From M55B174 sp034716235 (GTDB lineage Bacteria > Patescibacteriota > Minisyncoccia > CAIUEV01 > JAHKAQ01): DNA of 64,000 bases. Shown here one piece after another: positions 41,176 to 50,545 of this stretch. The position numbers were made by a program, and so were the translations under genes. The first letter of the stretch is position 1. The number at the start of each line of letters is the position of its first letter. The notes beneath the pieces were generated by a model, which was given only the letters and a program-made list of their open reading frames with translations, was not told the origin of the DNA and did not search any database. The DNA lies in assembly GCA_034716235.1 (NCBI GenBank), contig JAYEHH010000019.1:1-64000 (forward strand), written 5' to 3'.

Positions 41176-42978
41176 CTCCTTTTTAGCTTTAGCAATTTCT
41201 ATTAACTGGGCTGGATCAGACGTGATGATTTGGTCTTCCGTATAAGAAGCAACCACTCTTATGGCAGCGTGTTTTAATCCAGCAAAGAAAATTCCTTCTC
41301 CTACCTTACTTTCTAGAAGCATAAATTTTTCCTGTTCAGTTAAATAAAACGTTTCACTTATCAGGTCTATAGATGCCGGAGATTGTCTTAATAAAAGCTG
41401 GATGGATGAGTTAGTAATAATAGGCTTGCCGTAGGGGGAGTTTATAAAATCTGAAATATCTTGAGTAATAGTGGTTAAACCAGTGAAATATTTACGGCAA
41501 CGCTTGGCAATGCGAAACATAAAATTGCCAGCATCTTCATGGGCCATCATTATCCATGCCTCATCAACAAACAAGAGGCGCTTTCTAAGATTGGAACGAA
41601 TTTGATTCCAAACATATTGCAAAACTAGATACATAGCCACCGGTCTTAGGATTTCTTCCATGTCGCGAATATTAAAAACTATCAATTGAGTATCCACTCT
41701 TACATTAGTAGTTTTATTTAGAAAGCCTGCAAAGGTTCCTTCAGTGTATTTTTCAAGACGAATAGCTAAGTCTTCTCCTCCGCTCATATTCCTTAAAACA
41801 TCATATAAAAGAGACATGGTGGGAGGATTTTGAGAAGTCGTTTTAAAATTAGGAGAATCAGCGGTAATATCTTTTACGGCATAAGTTTCTCTAATGGCTC
41901 TATCTAGAATGGAATCTTCTTCGGGGGTAATATTCCCCATAACAATCCTCATAAGCCCCAGAATATTTACAATTCCACTTCTTAAAATTTCTTCAGGGTC
42001 ATCGTCGTCTTGCATTAAGGGTAAATCAAAGGGGTTAATATGATTAGGAGAAGTTAAAGATATTTTTACAAATGAGCCTCCAACCGCATTACAGAGATGC
42101 TTGTATTCATTTTCTGGGTCTATAATAATTACCTGAGTTCCAAACATTAAAGAGCGTAAAATTTCTAACTTAGCGGTGTATGATTTCCCAGCACCTGATT
42201 TAGCAAAAACTACCATATTGGCATTTTCCATCTTAAAACGATCAAAAAGAACCAAGCTGTTATTGTGACGGTTTATTCCGTATAAAATACCATCATTAGA
42301 GCTTAAATTTGAAGAAGTAAACGGAAAAGAGGTTGACAGCGGAGAGGTGTTTAGGTTTGTTGAAGCATCTAACTCATCATTGGCTAGAGGTACAGTAGAA
42401 GCAAAACCTTGTTCCATTCTAAATACTGCCGGTTTTAAATAAACTAAGCGAGCCTCTAAAATAGATTCAATAGAATTACAAAGATCATTTAATTCTTTTT
42501 CTGTTTTTCCATAGGCTGTAATATAAACTCCAAAGCGAAAGAAGCGTTCTACTCCTTGTTGAAGTCTGTCGCGTAAATCCTCAATATCCCGTAAAGAAGT
42601 TTCCAGAACAGGGTCTCTAATTTTTCCGGCTTGGGTTTCCAATGTCATTCTGGATTGTACCTGAGTAGCTGTTTTTCGAAGAGACTTTAAAATTACCCCA
42701 GTATCAACAGGATGAGTAAACATAGAAATGTCAAACATTCTATCCAGATTAATAATGGGAGAAAACCAGCCCGTTTGAAGGTAACGAGGATAAGCTATAA
42801 TAAATAAAGTTTTAACAAATCTATTTCCCACTCTCAGCATAGATGGAGAAACATTAAAAGATGCTGGAGCAATTAGGTCCTTAATAGTGGCTAGTCCTTG
42901 CAAGTAAGTCTTTTCAGCACTTAACTGCCCAGGAGCTGTCTTTGCTTTAGGCTTGTTGAAAGAAAAAAGTTTATTCAT
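41140..42978 (-). CDS. VirB4/TraC-like secretion ATPase (ATPase part)
   Basis: The 612-residue protein has FAKSGAGKSYTAKLEILRS (Walker A, about residue 253) and VIIIDPENEYKHLCNAVGGS. Its Walker B is RLLFVDEAWIMMAHED near 470 and the following Gln-containing motif is TGLTTITQDISDF. These define the VirB4/CagE/TrbE ATPase that energises type IV secretion. The N-terminal part that usually belongs to VirB4 is encoded by the separate gene just upstream, so the protein is split here. It is the last gene of the operon. Confidence 0.9.
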   Translation of the reverse strand: MNKLFSFNKPKAKTAPGQLSAEKTYLQGLATIKDLIAPASFNVSPSMLRVGNRFVKTLFIIAYPRYLQTGWFSPIINLDRMFDISMFTHPVDTGVILKSLRKTATQVQSRMTLETQAGKIRDPVLETSLRDIEDLRDRLQQGVERFFRFGVYITAYGKTEKELNDLCNSIESILEARLVYLKPAVFRMEQGFASTVPLANDELDASTNLNTSPLSTSFPFTSSNLSSNDGILYGINRHNNSLVLFDRFKMENANMVVFAKSGAGKSYTAKLEILRSLMFGTQVIIIDPENEYKHLCNAVGGSFVKISLTSPNHINPFDLPLMQDDDDPEEILRSGIVNILGLMRIVMGNITPEEDSILDRAIRETYAVKDITADSPNFKTTSQNPPTMSLLYDVLRNMSGGEDLAIRLEKYTEGTFAGFLNKTTNVRVDTQLIVFNIRDMEEILRPVAMYLVLQYVWNQIRSNLRKRLLFVDEAWIMMAHEDAGNFMFRIAKRCRKYFTGLTTITQDISDFINSPYGKPIITNSSIQLLLRQSPASIDLISETFYLTEQEKFMLLESKVGEGIFFAGLKHAAIRVVASYTEDQIITSDPAQLIEIAKAKKELQASRGGRPTR

Positions 42979-42998
42979 AGAGAATTAAAAATAAATAC

Positions 42999-43709
42999 TT
43001 AAGCATACAGTGAAGTGTTTACAGCCATTCCTTCGATAGGAGCCAATTCTAATCTTTCAATAGGTCCAGGATTATAAGTAGAATAATATAACTCGATTAA
43101 TTCTTGGGTGTTTAAAATAGCCAATCTCAAGCCTGTTCCCGTTAATCCATTTTGAACAAGGTCCACTCGTTGCCACAGTTGGTCTTTGTAAACCTCCAAG
43201 CTTGCTAATCCTTTCTTTTTAGTAGCTTTATTAGGAGAGAATATCTCAAAGAAACGGTCTTTTAGTTTACCTTTCTGGTTCTCAACGGGTGAGAAAGGAA
43301 CAACAATGTAAAAACTTTTATTTACAACATTAATAGTAACCGCCATGTTGGCAATATATTGAATATAATCTTCCATTTGCAAATGAAGTAGCTCGTTGGT
43401 TTGCTCTCGAGATAATTTCTTTAGAGTATCAACATAATGCTTTAAGTTTATTTTACGAGAACTAATAAAAATCTGCAGAGGAAAATCTAAGGAGTTTAAA
43501 AAACTTTGATAGTGAGTAATAATAGCATCCTGTTCGTCGGTAGATTTGAGATCAAAATTTATAGAAGACACCATTAATACAGCCCTTAAGGCTCCATTTT
43601 TTAAAATTACCACTCCATCTTTTATCTGATCAATATCTAAAAACTGCTGAGTACTACCGGTAGCTTGTTTTTGTTTAATTAATTTTTTTGCATGCAGAGA
43701 TTGACTCAT
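42999..43709 (-). CDS. VirB4 N-terminal-domain-like protein (TrsE/TraC-N type)
   Basis: The 236-residue soluble protein contains TQQFLDIDQIKDGVVILKNGAL, AVLMVSSINFDLKSTDEQ and LDFPLQIFISSRKINLKHYV. I recognise this as the N-terminal TrsE-like region that precedes the ATPase in Gram-positive and CPR VirB4 proteins. No Walker motif is present. It lies 20 bases before the ATPase gene, consistent with a two-piece VirB4. A sequencing frameshift is unlikely because there is a clean stop, a gap and a new start. Confidence 0.75.
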   Translation of the reverse strand: MSQSLHAKKLIKQKQATGSTQQFLDIDQIKDGVVILKNGALRAVLMVSSINFDLKSTDEQDAIITHYQSFLNSLDFPLQIFISSRKINLKHYVDTLKKLSREQTNELLHLQMEDYIQYIANMAVTINVVNKSFYIVVPFSPVENQKGKLKDRFFEIFSPNKATKKKGLASLEVYKDQLWQRVDLVQNGLTGTGLRLAILNTQELIELYYSTYNPGPIERLELAPIEGMAVNTSLYA

Positions 43710-43767
43710 TTAAATATCTTTTGTATTTATTTTTAGGGATTGTAAATATGCCGACGAGATTCTTTTT

Positions 43768-44352
43768 CTAATTACTCTCTCGATCTTTCTCTCTTTTCAG
43801 TTGTTGGTTGCGTTCTTTATTTCTTAAGCGTGCTCCTTTTGTGTTAGCTGTCTCTTCTTTAATAACATTTTTTGATTGGACCATCAAATTTTTAGAAGAA
43901 GACTTTTTGTTTTGAGTGGCTGAATTAAAAAATTGTTGATCAGACATTTCTTGCTTACCATCAGCATCTAAAATATTGGCAATGTGTTCTACTTTTTGAT
44001 GAGGAAACTCTTTTTTGGTAATAATAATTTCCATTTCTTCTTCCTTGTTTTTGTTTTTTGGATTGAATTGCTTTTTTCCTCTTTTCCAAATATAGCGTTT
44101 ACCCTTGGTGCCATAAATAAGAATATGTCCTAAAAAAGAAACCAGACTTTGATTATAAGGACGGAAAAAAGCAAAAGCAGAAACTATTCCCATTACAAGT
44201 ATAGCTATAACAATAAATAATGAAAGGTCAAAAATATGATACAGAATAAGGAGTGAAACACCCCCTCCTAAAAGCCATAAAAATTGCTTCCCAGTTAAGG
44301 GACCGACAATGGTATCTTCTATATCTATATCTTTTGGAATCTTAGATCTCAT
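43768..44352 (-). CDS. PrgI-family type IV secretion protein
   Basis: Family members begin at MRSKIPKDIDIEDTIVGPLT, so I start at ATG 44352. An in-frame ATG at 44385 overlaps the upstream gene. The PrgI signature is GPLTGKQFLWLLGGGVSLLIL, followed by a second helix and RPYNQSLVSFLGHILIYGTKGKRYIW. These are short VirB3-like membrane proteins. A basic, polar tail of about 100 residues follows and ends in Lys/Arg clusters. The next genes are the split VirB4, the usual PrgI-VirB4 order. Confidence 0.82.
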   Translation of the reverse strand: MRSKIPKDIDIEDTIVGPLTGKQFLWLLGGGVSLLILYHIFDLSLFIVIAILVMGIVSAFAFFRPYNQSLVSFLGHILIYGTKGKRYIWKRGKKQFNPKNKNKEEEMEIIITKKEFPHQKVEHIANILDADGKQEMSDQQFFNSATQNKKSSSKNLMVQSKNVIKEETANTKGARLRNKERNQQLKREKDRESN

Positions 44353-44359
44353 GGGTTGA

Positions 44360-45823
44360 TTAATTAAATAATATAATTCCTTCATTTTTAGTGATAGCGA
44401 GAGGAGTGTCTTTGTCGTGAGAGGTAATGATAGTTTCTAATCGATGGCGTTCTTCTGTACTTAGATTCCTAGCATTAATTGACTTAAATAGAAACTCTTG
44501 TCGCTCATCCTCGGTATTTCCAGTTGCTCCAAATTGACTGCGGTAATCAAAAAGCCAGTTTTGAACAGTAGGAGAAACCTTTGTATCTCGTCCTAAAAGT
44601 GAAATTGGAGCTGAAGTTATGGGTTGATCAGCAACACGAGGATTAGTTTGAAGTGCTTGTTTGATTGTTTTTTGAATTGTTGAGCCATCTGATGGTTTTT
44701 TTAAAGGAACGGGTTGTAATCGTTTAGGAAAATTAACGCCTTGAGCTTCTGGTTTTGGAAGTGAAGAAGTTGACGGAACCGATGAGGTTGTTTGAGCTGA
44801 TGCTGGCATCTGTCTTAACGGTTGTTGAGTGGGAGCCGGTGGTTGTTGAAATTTCTGTTGTTGCAGGACAGCTGACTGACTAACTGACTGGGCTGTTACT
44901 GGTTTAGAAGCTGTTGGCTGGAATGTTTGTTGAGGTATTTGCTGCGGAGTGGCTTGTTGATTAACTGATTTGGATGTAGCTTGCTGGGACAATGTTTGTT
45001 GAGATGGTTGCTGACGAGGTGGTGTAGTTTTCTGCTGAGTTGCGGCTTGTTGCCGAGGTGTTTGTTGAAATTGTTGCTGAGTTGCGACTTGTTGGCTAGA
45101 TGCTTGTTGTTGAGGTAAAACGTTTTGTTGTGAAATACTCCCTGTTTGTTTAGCGGTTTTTGTTTCTTGAGCAACAACTTTGGCTAATTGTTTTTCTTGT
45201 TTATCTATTTTTTCTACCTCATCCATAATTTGTTTTATAGAAAATATTTTAGTTGATTCAAAAAGCAAAAGCAGTTCTTCTAAGATTTTTTTATCTGGCA
45301 AAGAAAGAGACTGGGCATTGATTGAATCGGTCATATATTTTCTAACGGCCATTTCGTTTTGTTTGTCCATGCCATATATCTGAACATAGTCTTTAAGCCA
45401 GTTGCCAATGGTTGGTCTAGCTTTAGGATTATCTCCTATGGAAATAGATTGAGACCCCAATAGCTCTTCATTCTTAAGCATAGCATTAAGTATCCGAGGG
45501 ACCGATTCATTCCACATAATAGTGGGTGAGGCAAGATATTTTATCCGAAAAGCTTTTTTAAGACTAAATCCTTTACTATGAATTGGAATAAGAATGTTTT
45601 TAGTTAAAAGTTCTAGCTGATCTTTTTCAATTAAGGCAGGGAAAGCTACCCACTGCATTCTAATTTTTAACTCTTTGAGCCATTTTTCACTGAGACCTTC
45701 AGTTCCGGATTTACTGCTAAGTTTATTTAAAACATCAAGAGCAATTTCTGTTTCTTGATTTTCCCAAGCTATTAAACTAGAGTCTAATAATTTTTTTGTT
45801 TCGGGACTAAGATTGTTAGGCAT
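44360..45823 (-). CDS. Gln-rich protein with duplicated terminal domains, secretion operon
   Basis: The 487-residue protein has three parts. The N-terminal domain (1-185) includes RPTIGNWLKDYVQIYG and KYMTDSINAQSLSLPDKKIL. A linker of about 190 residues is made almost only of Gln, Pro, Ser, Thr and Ala. The C-terminal domain (about 410-480) has SPTVQNWLFDYRSQFG and EFLFKSINARNLSTEERHRL, a clear copy of the N-terminal one. The paired domains joined by a disordered Gln-rich tether suggest a scaffold or length-flexible connector. No known family is recognised, and the role is inferred from operon position only. Confidence 0.6.
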   Translation of the reverse strand: MPNNLSPETKKLLDSSLIAWENQETEIALDVLNKLSSKSGTEGLSEKWLKELKIRMQWVAFPALIEKDQLELLTKNILIPIHSKGFSLKKAFRIKYLASPTIMWNESVPRILNAMLKNEELLGSQSISIGDNPKARPTIGNWLKDYVQIYGMDKQNEMAVRKYMTDSINAQSLSLPDKKILEELLLLFESTKIFSIKQIMDEVEKIDKQEKQLAKVVAQETKTAKQTGSISQQNVLPQQQASSQQVATQQQFQQTPRQQAATQQKTTPPRQQPSQQTLSQQATSKSVNQQATPQQIPQQTFQPTASKPVTAQSVSQSAVLQQQKFQQPPAPTQQPLRQMPASAQTTSSVPSTSSLPKPEAQGVNFPKRLQPVPLKKPSDGSTIQKTIKQALQTNPRVADQPITSAPISLLGRDTKVSPTVQNWLFDYRSQFGATGNTEDERQEFLFKSINARNLSTEERHRLETIITSHDKDTPLAITKNEGIILFN

Positions 45824-45855
45824 AATTAATATATTCTTGTTTATAAATGAGTAAA

Positions 45856-48444
45856 TTAAACATTGTCTTCGTCTCCCATCATTCCAACCATACCTTCTGC
45901 CTGTCGCGCTGAGACATTTATCACTTCGTTAATTTTACGTTTTTCTTCCGTGCTAAGTTGGTTAGTAACTTCAGTGTTTTTAACAAGCTTTTTAAGCTCT
46001 TTGATATCTTTGGATGGAATAACCTTAAACCTTTGTTGAGTTTCTACAAAATTGTTATCCATATTTTTGATGGTTACATGAGCTGTATCAGCAAGTTTTT
46101 TTGTGCCGTCAGGTAAGGTTTTAACAATTAAATTGGCTTTAAAAGTCCTGGCGTAGTTTCTAGAACTTAAATTAGAGAGCATCTCATCAATGTTGTGGAC
46201 TCTTTCTTCACTGGTTGCTGAACGCATTTGTTTAGTTTTAGAATCCATTATTGTTGTTCCGGCTTCGTTATAATGTTTATTTTCTCTGGCTATATTGTCT
46301 AAATCAACCCTAAGAAGATCTCCTGGTCTTTTACTGTTACCTTTAAATTTTTCGTCAATAAAATCATTTAAAGTAGCGTTGGAATCTATAAAACCTGCAC
46401 CTTGTAATTCATTCGTTATGTTCATTCCCTTTTTTGCCATTAAACGCAACCCAGCTTCTATGTCTGCAGGGCTTGTACCGTTTCCAACTCTTGTGATCAA
46501 CTGACTTGGAGTTTTTGTTTCTTGTGTCATTCGCTCAGTAGCCGTAGCCACTTTTTGTTGATGTACTCTGTCGTCATGGAAAAAGGATCGATATTTTTCA
46601 CCATAGACTTCTCTTTTAGCTGCTTTTCTATATTCAGCATCAAAATTTTCAGCAAGATTGTTTGTAGTCCATTCAGTTTCTAGGGTGCCCCTCTGTTCCT
46701 GTAGTTTTTGTCTACGATTAGCTATTTCATTTTTTCGATCTGCTATTTCAGCCATCCTTTCTTCTGAGAACGGAGTCCCTCGTCTTTGGTTTTCTTCATC
46801 AATAAGAGATTGGTTTTCTGCTCCTAGCTCTGTATCTTCTTCGTCAATATCATTTTTTCCTTTTTCATTTTTTGCTCTAGCGGCTGCTCTTTTTTTGTCT
46901 TCTGCGTCACCAGCTATTTGTGTTTTCGGTGTCATACCTATTAATCTACGTGACTGATTAGTCATAGCTAGCCAAGTAAGGCTTCCAAGTTGACTCAAAG
47001 ATTCAGTGTCTTCTTTCCCTTGAGCATCCATTGTTTTCTTGTAAGCGCCATAAAGACCACGACCAAGAGTTACAGGCTCAAGCATAGCCATTGTTTTAGC
47101 AGCCCCACTAGCTCCAACAAGCCCCTTGCCCATTCCGGGGGCCATTTTTCTAGCTCTAGCTTTTGTTCTTTCCCATAAACCTGCATTATCTCTCAATGCT
47201 TCTGGTGGTGTTACCTGCTTTAATCGTTCGCCAGCTCCTTTAAGAATAGTTTTAGTTCCATGAAGCCCTATTTTATGAAGTGCCATTGATCCACCAACTA
47301 CCGCAATCTGAGCCATTCTAGTTACTTTGCTTGCTCCAGCAATGCTTAGTGAAGCGGCGGCAATAATAGAGCCCCATAATAAAATAGATGAAAACATTAA
47401 ATACATATAGATATTGTGGCTAGCGACAATAGGCTCCACATACTTTTTATCACCAAGTGTTTTACCATTACCTAAGTCCATATCTGTTAAATCATTTTTG
47501 GGATTGCTAACAACTAATTCCCCGCTTATTAAATTCATCGTATTGGCAGAGAACCAAAGAAAAAAGAAAAGGATTGGTCCTGCCATAGCATACTTCAAAA
47601 AACTGCCCCACCATTTCTTAGCCGTTCCCTCAGTATCGGGTAAAACTAATCCAATATAAGCAATAGGTGACAAAACCAATAATACCCAAAGAGCTACCGT
47701 TCTAATAATTAAAAATATACCTACGCTTAAAACAACAATAGCGGTCATAGCTATAAAAATAAGTGGTGCTACGGCTCCTGCCGTAATAGCTGCAATAGTT
47801 GCCAAATCTGGAGCATCAAGGATATGCTTAATAGTGTCCCATCTTCTCATAGAAGGACCCCATAAAAGACCTTTTATTGCTTTTTCAACTTCTTCTAAAG
47901 GATGTCCAAAAATCCCATTAAACATTAAAACATGAAAGAAGTCTAAAATCAGTCCGGCAAAAACTAAACTAAAATTGGTAAGTAAGGCAACCACAACTAA
48001 TTTTACAAGCAGTTTCTTGTAATTATATTTTTCAATTCTAAATAAGGTTCCTACTCCAATGAAAAGTAAAACTATAATGTAGAACATATTGCAAATGGAA
48101 GCGACCACCTTCCATCCATTACGTACCATTGGATTTATAGCAAAACCTTTTAAGATGTCTCGATAATATATTGGGTCAAATAAGTCATGAACCAATTTAA
48201 CAACTAATTCAAAAATCATCCAAACAAAAAGTTCTATTGCCCAGGCCCCAATTGCTATAATAAGGGCAGGGATTTTTATTAACAGATTAGCAAGTTCATC
48301 AAGAGCCCCTCCGGATAAAAGTTTTCTTACTGCTTCCATGAATGTTATTGCTTGAACTGTTTCTGTGGACATAATAAAAAAGAACAAAGAAACGGACATT
48401 ACAAGCCCAGTAGATAATAAAATTCGTTTTAAATTAAACTTCAT
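45856..48444 (-). CDS. VirB6/TrbL-like polytopic secretion protein
   Basis: The 862-residue protein has a signal-like N-terminus (hydrophobic 8-27), about seven membrane helices up to residue 390 and a long charged cytoplasmic tail with coiled-coil character. Helices such as LVVVALLTNFSLVFAGLILDF and VALWVLLVLSPIAYIGLVLPDTEG followed by KKWWGSFLKYA match VirB6/TrbL-type channel proteins found in CPR and Gram-positive systems. The tail (GAENQSLIDEENQRR and similar) is hydrophilic and could dock the Gln-rich partner. Middle gene of the operon. Confidence 0.8.
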   Translation of the reverse strand: MKFNLKRILLSTGLVMSVSLFFFIMSTETVQAITFMEAVRKLLSGGALDELANLLIKIPALIIAIGAWAIELFVWMIFELVVKLVHDLFDPIYYRDILKGFAINPMVRNGWKVVASICNMFYIIVLLFIGVGTLFRIEKYNYKKLLVKLVVVALLTNFSLVFAGLILDFFHVLMFNGIFGHPLEEVEKAIKGLLWGPSMRRWDTIKHILDAPDLATIAAITAGAVAPLIFIAMTAIVVLSVGIFLIIRTVALWVLLVLSPIAYIGLVLPDTEGTAKKWWGSFLKYAMAGPILFFFLWFSANTMNLISGELVVSNPKNDLTDMDLGNGKTLGDKKYVEPIVASHNIYMYLMFSSILLWGSIIAAASLSIAGASKVTRMAQIAVVGGSMALHKIGLHGTKTILKGAGERLKQVTPPEALRDNAGLWERTKARARKMAPGMGKGLVGASGAAKTMAMLEPVTLGRGLYGAYKKTMDAQGKEDTESLSQLGSLTWLAMTNQSRRLIGMTPKTQIAGDAEDKKRAAARAKNEKGKNDIDEEDTELGAENQSLIDEENQRRGTPFSEERMAEIADRKNEIANRRQKLQEQRGTLETEWTTNNLAENFDAEYRKAAKREVYGEKYRSFFHDDRVHQQKVATATERMTQETKTPSQLITRVGNGTSPADIEAGLRLMAKKGMNITNELQGAGFIDSNATLNDFIDEKFKGNSKRPGDLLRVDLDNIARENKHYNEAGTTIMDSKTKQMRSATSEERVHNIDEMLSNLSSRNYARTFKANLIVKTLPDGTKKLADTAHVTIKNMDNNFVETQQRFKVIPSKDIKELKKLVKNTEVTNQLSTEEKRKINEVINVSARQAEGMVGMMGDEDNV

Positions 48445-48547
48445 TTTTATATTTTGCTATTAGCTTGATCTATAAATATTATAAAGCAAAAATCCTTTTT
48501 TGGAAAACTTGATATCTTATTGCTCTTTATTTTTACTTAAATGCTTT

Positions 48548-49972
48548 TTAGGGGGTAGAATTATTAACCTTATTCCAAATTGTTCCGTTGCTTGATTTTG
48601 CTTTATAAATAACCCAACCAGCTCCATCATAGCCTGCATACCACATTAAAAATGGAGGACCGGATTCTCCACAAAGACCAAGAAAAGTATCGGAGATAAC
48701 TGTAGGACCAGCTATATGAATATTGTCTCCTTTATCACCAGGTCCTAGATTAAGCACCGGATTTTTTTCTTTCTGCCAATGAATACCGTCCATTGAAGTG
48801 GCATGAAAAATTCTCCAACCAATTGGTTCGCAAGAACTATTATCAGGATCACCTCCATAGCCAGCATACCACATATGATATGTTCTGGATTCTTCAACAC
48901 AAGTTAATCCACAACAAGCTGGTGTATATTTTTTTTCTAGCACAACGGTTGGTTCAGAAACATGTATATTATCACAATCACCTTCATCTCCTACATCAAG
49001 GACAACTCCATGTTTTTGCCAGGGGACTTCACCATCCATTGAAGTGGCATAAAAAATACGCCAAGTACTTCCATCATAACCGCTATACCACATATGATAC
49101 ATTCTATTACCCTCGCAACAACAAGGTGGTTCGGGAGGGCAAGAACAACAATATTTATTTATGTCTAAAACCACTGTAGGGTTATGAACATGAATGTTTG
49201 CTTTACTATTGGGATTTGTATTAATTACTGCTTGATCTGAATATTTATTCCAAGTTAATCCATTGCTTATTGAAAAAACATTGAAAATACGCCAAGTTGA
49301 ATTTTCTTCGTCGTAGCCACCATACCAGGCGTGATAATCTGCTTTTCCATACATAGCTCCAGGGACTTCTCCAATACATTCCACTACTCTTTCTTGTAAA
49401 ACTGTAGGATTGGCTACATGAACATTGTCCCGACTTCCTTTAGGTGAAAGCGGAATCCTTCCATCTGTCCCGTATTCACCACCACCTCCACCTTTACCAT
49501 AGATACTTCCTATTCCTTCAGGAGGAACCTTATTGTTTTTCTTTCGCCAAGCATTACTGTCTGTTGAGTTGGCATGGTAAACTCTCCAAGCACTTCCTTC
49601 ATAGCCAGCATACCACATACGGTAGCGGTCATTGGGATTATGAATTTCCTTGATAACTGAAGGACCGGCCACATAAATATTATCTCCTATTTTATCAGTA
49701 TCAGTGCCTAGAAAAATCCTACCACCCGAACAAGTATGATTCGATCTAGTCATATAAGACGTATAGTTATAACTAGGATTACTATTGCTAGGTGTTGTGC
49801 TGGTAATGTTATTAGGCTTAACACCTTTCAATGTCCCGGAACAACCAGCTATGAAAAATATACTAACAACTAAAATACTAAAACTTATTAGCGGAATCTT
49901 TTTTCTATTTGTCTGCCAATTTTGACTTTTTGTCAGTAGGAATGACTGCAGTATTTTTTTTAATTTTTTCAT
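48548..49972 (-). CDS. Lipoprotein with five-blade beta-propeller-type repeats
   Basis: The 474-residue protein has a basic N-region, a hydrophobic stretch (about 27-42) and the lipobox FIAGCSG, making it a surface lipoprotein. The rest is five repeats of a unit of about 80 residues. Each begins DNIHVAGPTVI-like and contains MWYAGYDG, then WRIFHATSMDG and W-K, the pattern of five-bladed propellers in GH43/62/68-type folds. Blades 3 and 4 carry Cys-rich insertions (CCSCPPEPPCCC; CCGLTC). A substrate-binding or adhesin role is likely. Catalytic acids cannot be placed. Confidence 0.7.
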   Translation of the reverse strand: MKKLKKILQSFLLTKSQNWQTNRKKIPLISFSILVVSIFFIAGCSGTLKGVKPNNITSTTPSNSNPSYNYTSYMTRSNHTCSGGRIFLGTDTDKIGDNIYVAGPSVIKEIHNPNDRYRMWYAGYEGSAWRVYHANSTDSNAWRKKNNKVPPEGIGSIYGKGGGGGEYGTDGRIPLSPKGSRDNVHVANPTVLQERVVECIGEVPGAMYGKADYHAWYGGYDEENSTWRIFNVFSISNGLTWNKYSDQAVINTNPNSKANIHVHNPTVVLDINKYCCSCPPEPPCCCEGNRMYHMWYSGYDGSTWRIFYATSMDGEVPWQKHGVVLDVGDEGDCDNIHVSEPTVVLEKKYTPACCGLTCVEESRTYHMWYAGYGGDPDNSSCEPIGWRIFHATSMDGIHWQKEKNPVLNLGPGDKGDNIHIAGPTVISDTFLGLCGESGPPFLMWYAGYDGAGWVIYKAKSSNGTIWNKVNNSTP

Positions 49973-50036
49973 AGCTTTGTTTTTATTTAAGTTAAAGAAA
50001 AAAATATAAAATTTGGAAAACCAAAAAATAGAAACT

Positions 50037-50462
50037 TTAAGCTTCCGCCCCCGCCTCTACCTCATCTGCTCTTTTTTTGGCAGTATGCCAAGCCCAAAGC
50101 ACCATCAAGGTTGTTATCGGAGTAACCATATCAACGAAGGGTATTAAACCAAATAAAGAATCAAGAGCAACAATGGCTGCTACCTGAATCACTACCTTAA
50201 CCAATTGTCTTTTCCATCCTAGTTGGGTGATTATAAGATAGGCGACAATTCCTTTTGGTAGAATGGCTATTAAAAAGTCCAAAAAAGGAACGGGAATCAT
50301 ATCGCAACCATCAGCCACAAGAGCTAAGGGAAGCGCTAACATAAAAATAAATGAGTTATATTCGCCTCCTTCTATCTTCCTGGTTGCCTCACCTGCTTTT
50401 TTCTTTAAAGAATTTTTAGAGAAATTTTTGGTACCTTGGGTTATTTTTTGAGCTAAAGACAT
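50037..50462 (-). CDS. Small membrane protein, first gene of the secretion operon
   Basis: This 141-residue protein has a basic N-terminal region (1-33) and three or four hydrophobic segments (about 36-55, 58-78, 88-108, 110-128). It ends in an acidic tail (ADEVEAGAEA). No family is recognised. It follows a consensus promoter by 33 bases and precedes the lipoprotein gene by 64 bases, so it may belong to the secretion operon. Confidence 0.6.
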   Translation of the reverse strand: MSLAQKITQGTKNFSKNSLKKKAGEATRKIEGGEYNSFIFMLALPLALVADGCDMIPVPFLDFLIAILPKGIVAYLIITQLGWKRQLVKVVIQVAAIVALDSLFGLIPFVDMVTPITTLMVLWAWHTAKKRADEVEAGAEA

Positions 50463-50494
50463 TTTATTTTTAACGCTTATTTTTTGCTTTTTCT

Positions 50495-50523
50495 ATTATA
50501 AGACAAATGAGTTGTTTTTCCAA
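50495..50523 (-). promoter_or_regulatory. Promoter of the secretion operon
   Basis: On the minus strand TTGGAA (50518-50523), a 17-base spacer and a perfect TATAAT (50495-50500). It drives the run 50462-41140. It sits in the 83-base gap after rsmA. Confidence 0.65.
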
Positions 50524-50545
50524 TGTTTTCGAGCTTCTTAATTCT

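Noticed and set aside
44896..45177. Asn/Leu-rich frame inside the Gln-rich gene
   Set aside because: A frame-shifted reading of the CAG/CAA-type repeats, not an independent gene.
49444..49653. Plus-strand frames rich in His and Leu opposite the lipoprotein
   Set aside because: Shadow frames of the repeat-containing lipoprotein gene, with no start signals.
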